64,000 nt of DNA from Methanofollis aquaemaris (GTDB lineage: Archaea; Halobacteriota; Methanomicrobia; Methanomicrobiales; Methanofollaceae). Shown piece by piece: positions 18,501 through 26,723 of this stretch (positions within the stretch are counted from its first letter, which is position 1; every line of letters begins with the position of its first letter). The stretch is from positions 2,392,561 through 2,456,560 of the forward strand of contig NZ_CP036172.1 of the NCBI RefSeq assembly GCF_017357525.1. Reading direction: 5' to 3'. A program made the translations under genes and the position numbers. The notes beneath the pieces were generated by a model. The model saw only the letters and a list, made by a program, of their open reading frames with translations, searched no databases and was not told the origin of the DNA.

Positions 18501-19118
18501 TCCGGCGGCGGTCACTCCGATGTCTCGGCCGGTACGGCGAGCAACATCCCTGCAGGCGGCCACGCCTCCTTCGCAGTGCAGGGCTCCGCGATCTCTGAAG
18601 TGGGCGTGACGGCCGGGGAGACAGTCCCTGAAGTCCTCCTCACTGTCGAGAGGGGAGGCCTGCCCTCGGGCGTCGATGCCCCGGCCGACGCGGTCTACGA
18701 ATACGACGAGGTGACCCTCTACCGCACCACGGACGCCGCCCTCGCGGGTGCGTCCCTGAATTTCACCATCCCGAAGGCATGGCTCGAAGAGCATGGCTTT
18801 GCGCCTGAGAACGTCGTGGTGTACAGGTATCACGACGGCGCCTGGCACGCCCTCCCGACCCATATCGTCGGCGAGGACGCGTATGGCTACTCTTTCACCG
18901 CGGAAAGCCCCGGTTTCTCCCTCTTCGCGATCGGGGCCGAGGGGTCCGGACCCGCGCCGACGGTGACCGCGACCGTGACGCCGACCGAAACCGCGACCGC
19001 ACTCCCGGTCACGACCCCCGCCCCCACGGCAACAACCCCGCAGCAGAGCCCCATCCCCTTCGGGCTTGCCGCCCTCGCCGCGGGCGCCGCCCTCCTCCTC
19101 AGGGGAAGACGGAGATAA
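15513..19118 (+). CDS. Repeat-rich surface protein (POMP-like repeats, PEGA, PGF-pre-PGF-like domain, anchor)
   Basis: 1201 residues with a signal peptide (AILCLIAGCLLLPAAASAAT). Residues of about 175-830 are some 24 tandem units of 26-27 residues with the pattern FANNTAxxxGGGAYF..STGAALTDTT, like the polymorphic membrane protein repeats that fold as a beta-helix. Then come a PEGA domain (GTVAVSSTPAGASVHVDGVN...), a Thr-Pro linker, and the same PGF-pre-PGF-like domain and C-terminal anchor (PFGLAALAAGAALLLRGRR) as the protein ending at 13727. Each unit carries N-glycosylation sequons (NNT). It is probably an S-layer-associated adhesin or matrix protein. ATG 15513 has GGAG about 7 nt upstream; ATG 15528 is an alternative. 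The DNA repeats leave very long open frames on the other strand, which are not genes. Confidence 0.88.
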   Translation: MTEDHMCNSRARIAILCLIAGCLLLPAAASAATDHPHTWNVSKIEVGDNYTSLLGIPEIGDGDTIRIWGVEGYTYEGGITINAPNVTVTRWEGSPAQPLISGTARAFTVSADNATFRGLNISGNTLSFGSGAGIDAYGIQGLTIAECTFAGNTGGSGLGGALHAQRVDHILVERTVFTGNTADSGGGAYFDSSNYVALTDTTFANNTAEQNGGGAFFTGSTGATLTGATFTNNTAVYGGGGAFFFNSAGAALTGATFTNNTATNDGGGAYFVNSVNAALMDTTFTNNTATNCGGGAYFRGSPGARLTGTTFADNMAENSNGGGAYFEASADAALTGTAFTNNTAKSDGGGAYFDSSCSRARLTDATFANNTATNGGGAFFSWPLGATPMDIALTDTTFTNNNATENGGGAYFASTGTTLTNTAFTHNTAMNWGGGAYFKDSADAVLTDTTFANNTATNNGGGAFFRGSTGAALTRTTFTNNTADFGGGADFENSADAALTDTIFANNTADYGSGGAWFAYSPNANLKRTIFANNMAKYLGGGGACFEGSTNATLTDTTFANNTAAQNGGGAYFVSTGTTLTRTTFTNNTAAQNGGGAYFFNSAGAALTYTTFVNNTATMNGGGAFFTDSTNATLTDATFTNNTAAENGGGAFFIKSTGAVLEGATFANNTATNFGGGAFFISSAGAALTDTTFANNTAEQNGGGAYFDGSDDAALTGTTFEDNTAVYGGGGAFFVRSEGARLMTGTTFANNTATNGGGGAYFAASHNAALTNTTFENNTAARLGGGAYFESSTGAALTDTTFTNNTATICGGGAFFISSTGAVITNCRFENPTNIFAENSTGVLNATRTAGTNIAGGPYLGGNLWLTDPTQNISEWCADADFDGICDQTLEIPNLGTDALPLVYGGTVAVSSTPAGASVHVDGVNTTRTTDTFLYLPVGDHTITVSLAGYVTPANRTVTVVSGTNTPFSFSLQPVPTPTPTPTPTPTPTQTPHSHSSGGGHSDVSAGTASNIPAGGHASFAVQGSAISEVGVTAGETVPEVLLTVERGGLPSGVDAPADAVYEYDEVTLYRTTDAALAGASLNFTIPKAWLEEHGFAPENVVVYRYHDGAWHALPTHIVGEDAYGYSFTAESPGFSLFAIGAEGSGPAPTVTATVTPTETATALPVTTPAPTATTPQQSPIPFGLAALAAGAALLLRGRRR
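16042..17995 (+). repeat. Tandem coding repeats (about 24 units of 78-81 bp)
   Basis: Each unit encodes F(A/T)NNTA...GGGA(Y/F)F...L(T)DTT. The nucleotide core AACAACACGGCA recurs in nearly every unit. Unit length varies slightly (25-31 codons), and the units are similar enough to allow expansion or contraction by recombination. Confidence 0.9.
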
Positions 19119-19242
19119 CTCCTCTTTTTTCCAGCCCCGGCGGCTCTTTCCTTCCCACTGCACCCAGGTCAGTCGTGGCGTAACCTGACGCTCCTTTCCT
19201 CCTCTCCTGCAGGAGTGAAGCCGAACCGTCTGAGGAGACGAA
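19119..19242 (-). pseudogene. Decayed copy of the GNAT acetyltransferase 3' end
   Basis: The DNA after the second surface-protein stop aligns with 13728-13853, the 3' part of the GNAT gene. Shared blocks include CTCTTTTTTCCAGCCCC, GCGTAACCTGA and AGGAGTGAAGCCGA...CGTCTGAGGAGACG, separated by small indels that break the frame. Similarity stops at about 19242. Together with the paralogous surface-protein C-termini it marks a segmental duplication of roughly 0.75 kb. Confidence 0.8.
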
Positions 19243-19659
19243 AGACCCTGGAAATGCACCGACTCACCAGAGGGGACGTGAGTGATCAGAAGAGCCCCCC
19301 TGGCAAAAGAATGAGGATTCAACAGAGCCGGCCCTCCTGAAATCAGCCATAATCCCGTCTCTTTTCTTGCTCTTATTGCAGGAGTACCGGACGGCCATGA
19401 TGCCGGGGCATTACTTGCAGTCATACGATGGCTCAGGGGGCCGGGAAAGACCCGGTTCCCTCGATGCGTTGCATGAAAAAACGTCTCTATGGTTTGATCG
19501 GAAAAAACGCCCAGACTGGTCCCTGATTTGGGACTTTGTTCTTGAAACAGGGGGCAATTTAGCCATATTCGAGGGTGGGTCGTACCTCATCGCCCGTGCT
19601 GACCGCCCCCGGCTAAGAGATCATTGGAGAATATGTTTCCAGACCCGAAAAAAGATTTT
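19243..19659. other. Intergenic region, nothing recognised
   Basis: About 420 bp between the GNAT remnant and purB. Open frames are short and resemble no family. No clear hairpin or repeat was seen. Confidence 0.4.
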
Positions 19660-21000
19660 TCAGGCCGAGAGGGGCCTGAGTTTTTCGACGACGCGCTCGA
19701 CCTGCTCGACCGCGGTGCCGATGTAGTTGTCAGGGTTGAGGAGGACGGCGATCTCTTCGGAGGAGAGGACGGCCGCGACCTTCGGGTTCTCTTCGAGGAC
19801 GCCGGCGATGCTCCGCTTCTCTGCAAGCGCCGTCATGCTTGCCACACGGACGGCCTCGTGTGCGTCCTGCCTGCCCAGACCGCGCCTGGTCAGTTCGATC
19901 ATCACCGACTCGGCGAGGTTCACGCCGTGGAGAAGGTTGAGGTTCTTCCTGATGTTCTCCTCCCTGATATTGAGGCGGTCGAGGACGCCGGTCATCACGT
20001 TGAGGATGTGGTCGGCGAGGACCGAGGCCTCGGGGAAGACCACCCTCTCGCAGGAGGAGTTGGTGAGGTCGCGCTCGTCCCAGAGGGTGTTGTTCTGGAG
20101 GGCGGGTTCGACCATTGAGCGGACGATGCGGGCGAGGCCGCAGACCTGCTCGCTCTTGATCGGGTTCCTCTTGTGGGGCATCGTCGAGGATCCGACCTGC
20201 TTCTTGCCGAAGGCTTCCTCGACCTCGGCGATCTCGGTCCGCTGGAGCGACCTGATCTCGACCCCGATCTTGTCCAGGGTGGTGGCCATGTTCGCCAGGA
20301 AGAGGACGTACTCCGCATAGCGGTCGCGGGAGATCACCTGGTTGGAGACGTCGACGGCGGAGAGTCCGAGGTACTCCATCATCGCGGGCTGCACCTCAAG
20401 CCCCTTTGTCCCCAGGGCCGCCTGCGTCCCGACGGCGCCGGTGAGCTGGCCGACGGCGACCCGCGGCCGCAACTCGCGGAGGCGCTCGATGTGCCGACCG
20501 ACCTCGCTCGCCCAGATCGCAAACCGCAGCCCGTACGTCGTCGGCACGCCGTGCTGACCATGGGTGCGTGCGACGCAGACGAGGTTTTTCGTCTCTTCGG
20601 CGCGGCGCAGGAGGACGGCGAGGAGTCTCTGGAGTTTCTCCTCGATCAGGTCCATCGCCGCCTTCATCTGGAGCCCGGTGGCCGTGTCCAGCATGTCGTT
20701 CGAGGTGGCGCCGAAGTGGATCCAGCGCCCGGCGTCGCCGCAGACCTCGGTGACAGCCTTGACGACGGCCATCATGTCGTGGTTGATCTCGGCCTCGATC
20801 TCGTTCGCCCGTGCGAGGCTGGCCTCTCCCGCGCACTTCTCTATCGTCGCCGCAGCGTCGGCCGGAATAACCCCGCACGCCGCCTCGGCCTGTGCGAGCG
20901 CGACCTCCGCCGCCACTATGCACCTGAACCGGTTCTCTTCGCCCCAGACGGCCTTCATCTCTGGAGTGCCGTACCGGTAGTCTATCGGGTGGATCGCCAT
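19660..21000 (-). CDS. purB: Adenylosuccinate lyase
   Basis: 446 residues beginning MAIHPIDYRYGTPEMKAVWG. The fumarase/aspartase superfamily signature SSTMPHKRNPIKSEQ lies near residue 270. ATSNDMLDT and RTHGQHGVPTTYG supply the other active-site segments, including the catalytic histidine. The enzyme removes fumarate from SAICAR and from adenylosuccinate in purine synthesis. The start at 21000 gives the family-typical N-terminus; a longer frame upstream does not look like PurB. The length is normal. It stands alone on the minus strand, divergent from the lipoprotein gene. Confidence 0.96.
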   Translation of the reverse strand: MAIHPIDYRYGTPEMKAVWGEENRFRCIVAAEVALAQAEAACGVIPADAAATIEKCAGEASLARANEIEAEINHDMMAVVKAVTEVCGDAGRWIHFGATSNDMLDTATGLQMKAAMDLIEEKLQRLLAVLLRRAEETKNLVCVARTHGQHGVPTTYGLRFAIWASEVGRHIERLRELRPRVAVGQLTGAVGTQAALGTKGLEVQPAMMEYLGLSAVDVSNQVISRDRYAEYVLFLANMATTLDKIGVEIRSLQRTEIAEVEEAFGKKQVGSSTMPHKRNPIKSEQVCGLARIVRSMVEPALQNNTLWDERDLTNSSCERVVFPEASVLADHILNVMTGVLDRLNIREENIRKNLNLLHGVNLAESVMIELTRRGLGRQDAHEAVRVASMTALAEKRSIAGVLEENPKVAAVLSSEEIAVLLNPDNYIGTAVEQVERVVEKLRPLSA

Positions 21001-21215
21001 GGGGAATAGTGTGGACGCCTGGCGATAAAAGGGGTGTGCGTGGAGGAAGGAGCGACCGGTCATGGAGGAGACGAAGAGGCGGCACCTCCCCCCGGCACAT
21101 CAGAGGCCACCCCTGTCATTGCAATTCGGTTCTAAAACCACCACCTGTGCGGATCGCACCGCTCCGAGGATTATGATCCCAAAAATATTATGTTTGGGGC
21201 CATAATATGTGATAT

Positions 21216-21980
21216 ATGCAATCCTCCCGTCTCCTGTATGTCTGCTCGGCCCTCGCTCTCGCCCTATGCCTCATCGCCGCCGGGTGCACCGGCCTTGCCG
21301 GGGCGCCGGAGAACGAGGCGACCGTCGTCCTCCAGCCCAACGCCTTCGGCCTCCCGCTCGGTGAGATATGGACTATCATCCTGGAGAAGACCGGTGCGAC
21401 AAACGAGACGGCCGTGCTCAACAGTGCCGACCTCGTGATCGGAGCGGACGGGGAACTGGAGAGGATGACCATCGAGTTCTGGGACGAAAAAGAGGGCGGC
21501 GCGAACCTGGTCCACGTCGACCTCTCCTTTTTTCCCGACCGGCCCGGGAAGATCTCCTGGTCACGAGCGGCATCTGAGACGGTGCCGGTGAGCCTCCACC
21601 CCCTCGATGTCCTCGGCGAACTGGAAGAGGTCGACTTTGCCGATCTCCACCTCGGGAAAGAGGGGCTCTGGATCATGGTCTCGGGATCGCGAGGTTCTAT
21701 CGGGTACGGCGGCGGGGACTACGACCTCGCTCTCCTCGAAAACGGCACTTTCACCCCGCTGGGGGAGGTGCATTTTGCCGGGGACGTGCAGGCGTGTCCG
21801 ATCAGTATCCTCGGTCGGGGCGGCCAGGGGGGGAACGTCACCATCACCGAGACCCGCGACTTCCTCTTCTGGCATGATGAGAGGACGTCCACCACCTACG
21901 AAGAACCCGACCCCGAGCGGGAGAACATCATCGCCTTCGTGCCTGAGAGTATTTCGATGGCTGACGAGGTCGTCTCCTGA
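21216..21980 (+). CDS. Predicted lipoprotein of unknown function
   Basis: 254 residues with an N-terminal signal (SRLLYVCSALALALCLIAAG) and a lipobox-like LIAAGC, so the mature protein should be tethered by Cys-25. The rest is acidic and beta-rich (VVLQPNAFGLPLGEIWTIIL, WIMVSGSRGSIGYGGGDYDL) with no family that I recognise. A TATA-like ATAATATGTGATATAT lies close before the ATG. It ends about 55 nt before the helicase gene on the same strand, but co-transcription is not evident. Confidence 0.75.
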   Translation: MQSSRLLYVCSALALALCLIAAGCTGLAGAPENEATVVLQPNAFGLPLGEIWTIILEKTGATNETAVLNSADLVIGADGELERMTIEFWDEKEGGANLVHVDLSFFPDRPGKISWSRAASETVPVSLHPLDVLGELEEVDFADLHLGKEGLWIMVSGSRGSIGYGGGDYDLALLENGTFTPLGEVHFAGDVQACPISILGRGGQGGNVTITETRDFLFWHDERTSTTYEEPDPERENIIAFVPESISMADEVVS

Positions 21981-22034
21981 CCTGGCGCGCGGGAACCCAA
22001 TACTACATCATGCCGGGCGACCAAGACGTAGTGA

Positions 22035-24053
22035 ATGGACCCGCTTGAAGACTGGTTCCCGTATCCGTCCTTCCGCCCGAACCAGAGGGAGATGCTGGAG
22101 TTCGCCGCAGAGACCGCGCGCGACGGCGGGATCGCGATGATCGACGCCCCCACCGGCAGCGGGAAGTCGAGCGTCGTCTCGGCCCTCCTCGCCGCCCGCG
22201 GCACAAAGAAGGTAATCGTCGCGGTGCGGACCATCTCGCAACTCGCCACCTTTATCAGAGAACTCGAACTGGTCCGGAAGGTGAAGCCCACCCTCACCTT
22301 CGCATACCTCGTCGGAAAGCGATCGATGTGTCCGCTCGGCGGGGAGGGTGATCCCTACCGGCGGTGCGAGGCGGTCAAGGCCTTCTCCTCATCGCTGATG
22401 CGCGAGCAGGCGCACAAGGGTTCCCTGGTCCCGACCGAGGACCGGGTGATCAAGGAGCAGCTCAGGAAGATGGACCCCGAGCACCCGCTCCTCTGCCCGT
22501 ACTTCATCAAGAGCCGGGTCTTTGTCAAGGACAGCGAGGAGGCGGGACTGCGGATGGGACCGTCGGGGGCGCTCCGCGACCGGGCCAACCGCGTCCGGCG
22601 CGAAGGGATCCCGCCCGAGAACCTCAACGCCTTCTGCCGCGGGCTCTGCCCGTACGAGACGATGATGCAGGCGGCCCGCGGCGCCGACGTCCTCATCTGC
22701 AACTTCCACCACCTCTTCAACGACGACGTCAGGGACCAGTTGTACGCCAACCTCGACATCAAACCCGAAGACGTCCTCCTCCTCATCGACGAGGCCCACA
22801 ACTGCGGGGACGTCGTCGAGGGGATCCAGAGCGTCGTCCTGGAGGCGAGAGTGCTCGAAGGGACGATGACCGAACTGGCCCACCTCTCGAAGAACATGAA
22901 GTCGGTGAACGCCGTCAGGCAGGTTCTCCCCAATGTCTCGCGCTTCATGGAGGATCTCAGGCGCTCGCCCAAGGATGAGGACTGGTTCGACCCGGCGATC
23001 TTCCACCGGATGGCGATCAAGGGTTCGCTGTACAAAGGGCTTGAAGAGGTCGTCGAAGACCTTTCAAAGATCGCCGAGAAGGTCTCTGAGAAGAACAAGA
23101 GCGCCGGGATCTACAAGGAGAGCGCGGTCGAGCAGTTCTCTGATTTCATGTACCGCGTCTACCGCGCCGGGGCCGACCCGACCTTCCTCACCCTGTATCG
23201 CTCCTCCGAGGGCGTGGTCGAACTTGAGGTGCGAAACATCGATCCGAGCGGGAAGATGTGTGAGATCTGCGAGGCCCATGCCGGTGCCGTCCTCATCTCG
23301 GGCACTCTCTCCCCCCTCGACGCCTACATGAAATATTTCTTCGGCGACCTTGTGGTCCGCGCCCGTTCCCTCCCCAACAGTTTCCCACGGGAGAACCGTC
23401 TGCTCGCCTGCGCAAACGATGTCACCACCGCCTTTCGGATGCGCCGCGATCCCCTGAACACCGAGCGGATCGTCGGCTACATCAGGGCTTTCGCCCAGGC
23501 GCCGGGCAACCTTGCCGTCTACTTCCCCTCGTACCAACTCCTCAACACCTATGCCGAGGCCTGCGGGAGTCGGGTCAACGGCAAGAAGATCTATGTGGAA
23601 CCAAGGGAATCGGGCGAGGCGACGACGGCGCTGCGCGAGTTCGTCGGCCTCCCCGAACAGGGGAAGGCCGGGATCCTCTTTGCGGTCTGCGGCGGCAAGT
23701 GGAGCGAGGGGCTCGACTACCGGGGCGAGATGTTGCGGGGGGCGATGGTCGTCGGCCTCCCGCTGGCACCGTACAACAATGTGCGCCGGATGGTCATCGA
23801 CTACTACAAGCACAAGTTCGGGCGGGAGGGTGAGTTCATCTCGTACACCCTCCCGGCGATCAACCGGGCCACCCAGGCGCTCGGCCGGGTGCTGCGGACG
23901 CCCGAGGACACCGGGGTGCTCGTCCTCGCGGAGCAGCGTTTCCTGGAGCAGGACGTGCGGGACGGCCTCCCGCCCTGGATGCAGGAGGAGATGGAACGGT
24001 GCGAACTCGAGGGGTTCAGGCGCCTGGTGCTCAAATGGAAGGACCGGCGGTGA
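22035..24053 (+). CDS. XPD/Rad3-like superfamily 2 DNA helicase
   Basis: 672 residues. Walker A is APTGSGKSS at residues 38-46; the DEAH box is LLIDEAHNC near residue 252; motif VI is QALGRVLRTPED toward the C-terminus. Cysteines at SMCPLGG (C99), ...RRCEA, LLCPYF and FCRGLCPY sit where the 4Fe-4S domain of XPD/DinG helicases lies. These are 5'-3' ATP-dependent helicases used in nucleotide excision repair or transcription-linked unwinding. ISGTLSPLDAYMKYF is the usual motif IV region. Its stop is 6 nt before the ogt start, so the two repair genes are probably co-transcribed. Confidence 0.92.
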   Translation: MDPLEDWFPYPSFRPNQREMLEFAAETARDGGIAMIDAPTGSGKSSVVSALLAARGTKKVIVAVRTISQLATFIRELELVRKVKPTLTFAYLVGKRSMCPLGGEGDPYRRCEAVKAFSSSLMREQAHKGSLVPTEDRVIKEQLRKMDPEHPLLCPYFIKSRVFVKDSEEAGLRMGPSGALRDRANRVRREGIPPENLNAFCRGLCPYETMMQAARGADVLICNFHHLFNDDVRDQLYANLDIKPEDVLLLIDEAHNCGDVVEGIQSVVLEARVLEGTMTELAHLSKNMKSVNAVRQVLPNVSRFMEDLRRSPKDEDWFDPAIFHRMAIKGSLYKGLEEVVEDLSKIAEKVSEKNKSAGIYKESAVEQFSDFMYRVYRAGADPTFLTLYRSSEGVVELEVRNIDPSGKMCEICEAHAGAVLISGTLSPLDAYMKYFFGDLVVRARSLPNSFPRENRLLACANDVTTAFRMRRDPLNTERIVGYIRAFAQAPGNLAVYFPSYQLLNTYAEACGSRVNGKKIYVEPRESGEATTALREFVGLPEQGKAGILFAVCGGKWSEGLDYRGEMLRGAMVVGLPLAPYNNVRRMVIDYYKHKFGREGEFISYTLPAINRATQALGRVLRTPEDTGVLVLAEQRFLEQDVRDGLPPWMQEEMERCELEGFRRLVLKWKDRR

Positions 24054-24059
24054 ACCGGG

Positions 24060-24494
24060 GTGCATGAGGGGAGTTGCTCCTTCGGGCTCTGGCACGTGCA
24101 TGTCGCCTGGGAGGACGACTTCGTCTCACAGGTCTGTTTTCTCAGGCACCCTGCCGCGGGCGGGGTGCCCGAGCAGTTCACCCGGTACCTCGCCGGCGAC
24201 CCGGCCGGGCTTGCTGACCTCCGTTCGGTCGCAACCGAGGGCGAGAGCGTCTTTGCCCGGATCTACCGCGCGGTGCAGGCGGTCCCGTACGGCGAGACGA
24301 CGACCTACGGCGAGGTCGCCGCCCGCGTCGGGACGGTGCCGCGGGTCGTCGGCACGGCGATGCGCCTCAACCCCACGCCGCTCGTCGTCCCCTGTCACCG
24401 TGTGGTGGCAAAGGACGGGCCCGGCGGTTTTTCTCCCTCTATCGAATTGAAGCAGGCGCTCCTCTCATTGGAGAGAGGAAAGCGGATATATTAA
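24060..24494 (+). CDS. ogt: Methylated-DNA--protein-cysteine methyltransferase
   Basis: 144 residues from GTG. The acceptor-cysteine motif VVPCHRVVAKDG is at about residue 110. VPYGETTTYGEVAARVG and RVVGTAMRLNPTPL supply the winged-helix DNA-recognition part, including the arginine finger. The N-terminal domain is short. It moves alkyl groups from O6-alkylguanine onto its own cysteine in a suicide reaction. It follows the XPD-like helicase by 6 nt, which suggests a small DNA-repair operon. Confidence 0.93.
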   Translation: MHEGSCSFGLWHVHVAWEDDFVSQVCFLRHPAAGGVPEQFTRYLAGDPAGLADLRSVATEGESVFARIYRAVQAVPYGETTTYGEVAARVGTVPRVVGTAMRLNPTPLVVPCHRVVAKDGPGGFSPSIELKQALLSLERGKRIY

Positions 24495-24529
24495 GAGCCG
24501 TGAGTGCCATAATTTATAACGATTCTTCC

Positions 24530-25447
24530 ATGAAAGTGCTGATACTCGGAGCCGGTGCAGTCGGGCTCTCCCTTGCCGCCCGACTCTCCGACCACTGCGA
24601 TGTCCATGCCGTCTGCAGGCAGCGGCATGCCGATGCGATCGCTGAGCGCGGGCTGGTGCTGACCGGGCTCTGGGGCGAAGGTACGCACCGCTTCTCGGCC
24701 TCCGAGGAGGTACCCGCCGGCGAGCGCTACGACTATATCTTCATCACTTCCAAGGCGCTTGCCACCCGTGCTATCTGCGAGCAGTTCGCCGATGTGATCC
24801 GGGACACCGAGACGGTCAGTCTCCAGAACGGGATCGGGAACGAGGAGATCGTCGCCGAATACACCGACCGGGTCATCGGCGCGACGATCATCACCGGGTT
24901 CGAGTGGCGAGGCGATGCCCGCGTCCATATCTCGGTGGTCGGTGGGCCGATGAAACTCGGGCGGTTCCCCGACGGCCCCGATCCGAAGGTGGACGCCCTC
25001 GTCGCCCTCGTCGAGAAGGCCGGGATCCCGGTCGAGGGGAGCGACCATATCAAGGGCGACCTCTGGGCGAAGACCCTGTACAACTCCTCGCTCAATCCCC
25101 TGGGCGCCCTGATGAATGTGCCGTACGGCAAACTCCTCCACCCGATGCCCTGGGGGATCATCGAGCATGTGGTGAGGGAGGCCTACGCGGTGATGGCCGA
25201 GGAGGGCGTCCGCGTCCCCTGGCCGACGGCCGACGACTACCTCGCCTACCTCCACGACGTCCAGGTGCCGAGCACCGCCGAGCACCATGCCTCCATGCTC
25301 CAGGACATCATGCACGGGCACCTGACCGAGATCGATTTCATGAACGGCGAGATCGCGGCCAGGGCACGGAAATACGAACTTGACGCCCCCTACAACGACT
25401 GCATCACCCGGCTGATGCACTTCCGCGAGTCGCTCCTGGAGCAGTGA
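24530..25447 (+). CDS. 2-dehydropantoate 2-reductase family
   Basis: 305 residues beginning MKVLILGAGAVGLSLAARLS, a Rossmann NADPH-binding motif. It is followed by ITSKALATRAICEQ, SLQNGIGNEE, and the catalytic-lysine region KGDLWAKTLYNSSLNPLGAL. Family members reduce ketopantoate to pantoate on the way to coenzyme A; related ketopantoate-reductase-like enzymes act on other keto acids, so the substrate is inferred. ATG 24530 was preferred to an in-frame GTG at 24500, because the motif begins right there. The stop overlaps the next ATG (TGATG). Confidence 0.85.
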   Translation: MKVLILGAGAVGLSLAARLSDHCDVHAVCRQRHADAIAERGLVLTGLWGEGTHRFSASEEVPAGERYDYIFITSKALATRAICEQFADVIRDTETVSLQNGIGNEEIVAEYTDRVIGATIITGFEWRGDARVHISVVGGPMKLGRFPDGPDPKVDALVALVEKAGIPVEGSDHIKGDLWAKTLYNSSLNPLGALMNVPYGKLLHPMPWGIIEHVVREAYAVMAEEGVRVPWPTADDYLAYLHDVQVPSTAEHHASMLQDIMHGHLTEIDFMNGEIAARARKYELDAPYNDCITRLMHFRESLLEQ

Positions 25448-26049
25448 TGAGAACCGGGATCGTGCTGGTGGGCGGCGAGGCGCGTCGGGCCGGGGGGGTG
25501 GAGAAATATTTCTTCGAGGTCTGCGGCCAGACGTTCATCGACCGCCTCCTCAAGACGCTCAGAGGAGTCGTCGATGAGATTGTCATCGTTGCCAGGAACA
25601 AAGAGCAGTGTGCGCGCTTTGCCCAATACCAGGACGTCCGGTGCATCGAAGACCTGCGAAAAAAGATGGGGCCCATCGGCGGGGTCCATGCCGGTGCTCT
25701 CGCGGCTCGCGGTGAGGAACTCTTCATCGTCGCCTGTGATATGCCCTGCATCAACGGGGAGGTGATCGAGGAACTCTTCAGGATGCTGGAGGACTACGAC
25801 GCCGTCATCCCCTGCTGGAACCGTGAGATGCTCGAACCCCTCCATGCAGTCTATCTCCGCTCCGCGCTTCTCGAATATCTCCGCGAGCACGAGTCCCGCT
25901 CCCTGCGGGCGATGGTCGAGGGCCTCCGTCCCCGCTATGTCTCTGCCGAGTCGTTCAGACCGCTCGACCCCGAACTCCTCACCTTCATCAACATCAACCA
26001 TCTCGGCGACCTCGAACGGTTCAAGGCAGAGATCGAGCATCGGTTGTGA
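25447..26049 (+). CDS. MobA-like NTP transferase (molybdenum cofactor guanylyltransferase type)
   Basis: 200 residues. The N-terminus GIVLVGGEARRAGGVEKYFF is a variant of the LAGGxSxRMGxxK nucleotide-binding loop. It is followed by DEIVIVARN, KKMGPIGGVHAGALA and ELFIVACDMPCINGEVIEEL, which carries the metal-binding CDMP motif of the MobA family. It should add GMP to molybdopterin, which methanogens need for formyl-methanofuran and formate dehydrogenases. The ATG overlaps the stop of the reductase gene. The loop lacks the usual serine, so another nucleotidyl transfer is possible. Confidence 0.82.
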   Translation: MRTGIVLVGGEARRAGGVEKYFFEVCGQTFIDRLLKTLRGVVDEIVIVARNKEQCARFAQYQDVRCIEDLRKKMGPIGGVHAGALAARGEELFIVACDMPCINGEVIEELFRMLEDYDAVIPCWNREMLEPLHAVYLRSALLEYLREHESRSLRAMVEGLRPRYVSAESFRPLDPELLTFININHLGDLERFKAEIEHRL

Positions 26050-26100
26050 GAGGGTGATATTTTTTCTTTGATTTTTTTCCATAGAACATTCAATCATTTT

Positions 26101-26156
26101 GGCTTTGTAGAATTGCTCATGAACCCTTGGTTCAAGCATACGGGATGAAAATTCTG
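26101..26156 (+). repeat. Dispersed repeat family F3, copy 2
   Basis: GAATTGCTCATGAACCCTTG then GTTCAAGCATACGGGATGAA. The inner ATGAACCC..GGTTCA is an inverted repeat. It lies about 50 nt after the mobA-like stop, similar to copy 1 after the asparagine-synthetase-like gene. Confidence 0.7.
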
Positions 26157-26229
26157 TGGGTCTCTGGAGTGGGCATAGATCCTTTCTCCCCCTTCGGAAC
26201 GGGGCACCAGATGGGACCACCACCCAATT

Positions 26230-26376
26230 GCCGCCCCCGCCTATCCTCGGTCCGTGGGGGTCCGGGGGTGGAAACCCCCGGCGCGAGATTCCAGGAAAGA
26301 TTCTACGATTGAAGGCGGCACGCCTGATCATCATGCCTTCCCATCCCTCCCGCCGGGGGCGTTGCCCCCGGACCTC
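26230..26376 (+). repeat. Dispersed repeat family F1, copy 2
   Basis: It contains CCTATCCTCGGTCCGTGGGG, the core GGCGGCACGCCTGATCATCA and the hairpin CCGGGGGCGTTGCCCCCGG. It aligns end to end with the reverse complement of 7185-7336. Confidence 0.7.
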
Positions 26377-26555
26377 TTGGATGAAGATGGGGGCAGGAAG
26401 GCAGAATGGTGAAGCCGAAGGGATGCTCTTCTTGCTCCTCCTGTTTGTCTTTCGCCCTCATCTGTGGCAAAGGGGGTTCAGGGTGCTCTCGCCCCCTGAA
26501 CCCCGCCCTGATGGCGATTGGTGGGGGACGGCAAGTAGTGATCAGGAGAGGTGGT

Positions 26556-26641
26556 GTTTCTTCTCTTCAACGATGTGCCGTCCCGCTCCTATCCTCATAA
26601 TACGGGGGTTCGGGGAACCCGAACCCCCGCGGTGACGATAG
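26556..26641 (+). repeat. Dispersed repeat family F2, copy 1
   Basis: TCCTATCCTCATAATACGGG leads into GGGGGTTCGGGGAACCCGAA, a perfect long hairpin. It aligns with 39085-39173 and, inverted, with 61889-61945 and 62004-62066. Confidence 0.7.
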
Positions 26642-26723
26642 AAGAGGAAACGAGAGAGCGAAGGCAACCGCTCCGCTCCCCTTCATCCCACGCTCAGATA
26701 AAAAAAAGAAAGGAAGTGTTTGC

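Larger units (their letters stand above)
26050..26723. other. Gene-free block of dispersed repeats
   Basis: About 670 bp between the mobA-like and pyrK-like stops (convergent genes). It carries F3, F1 and F2 copies in that order (separate entries) and a T-rich tract just after 26060. No coding sequence can be supported. Confidence 0.65.

Noticed and set aside
15459-19424. A 1321-codon open frame on the strand opposite the repeat-rich surface protein
   Set aside because: It is the antisense of a repetitive, codon-biased gene. The product is a repetitive Arg/Cys/Val-rich chain with no start signal, while the plus strand encodes a signal peptide, PEGA and anchor.
19367-19726. A 119-codon plus-strand frame between the GNAT remnant and purB
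   Set aside because: It runs into purB on the opposite strand and shows no family resemblance or ribosome site.
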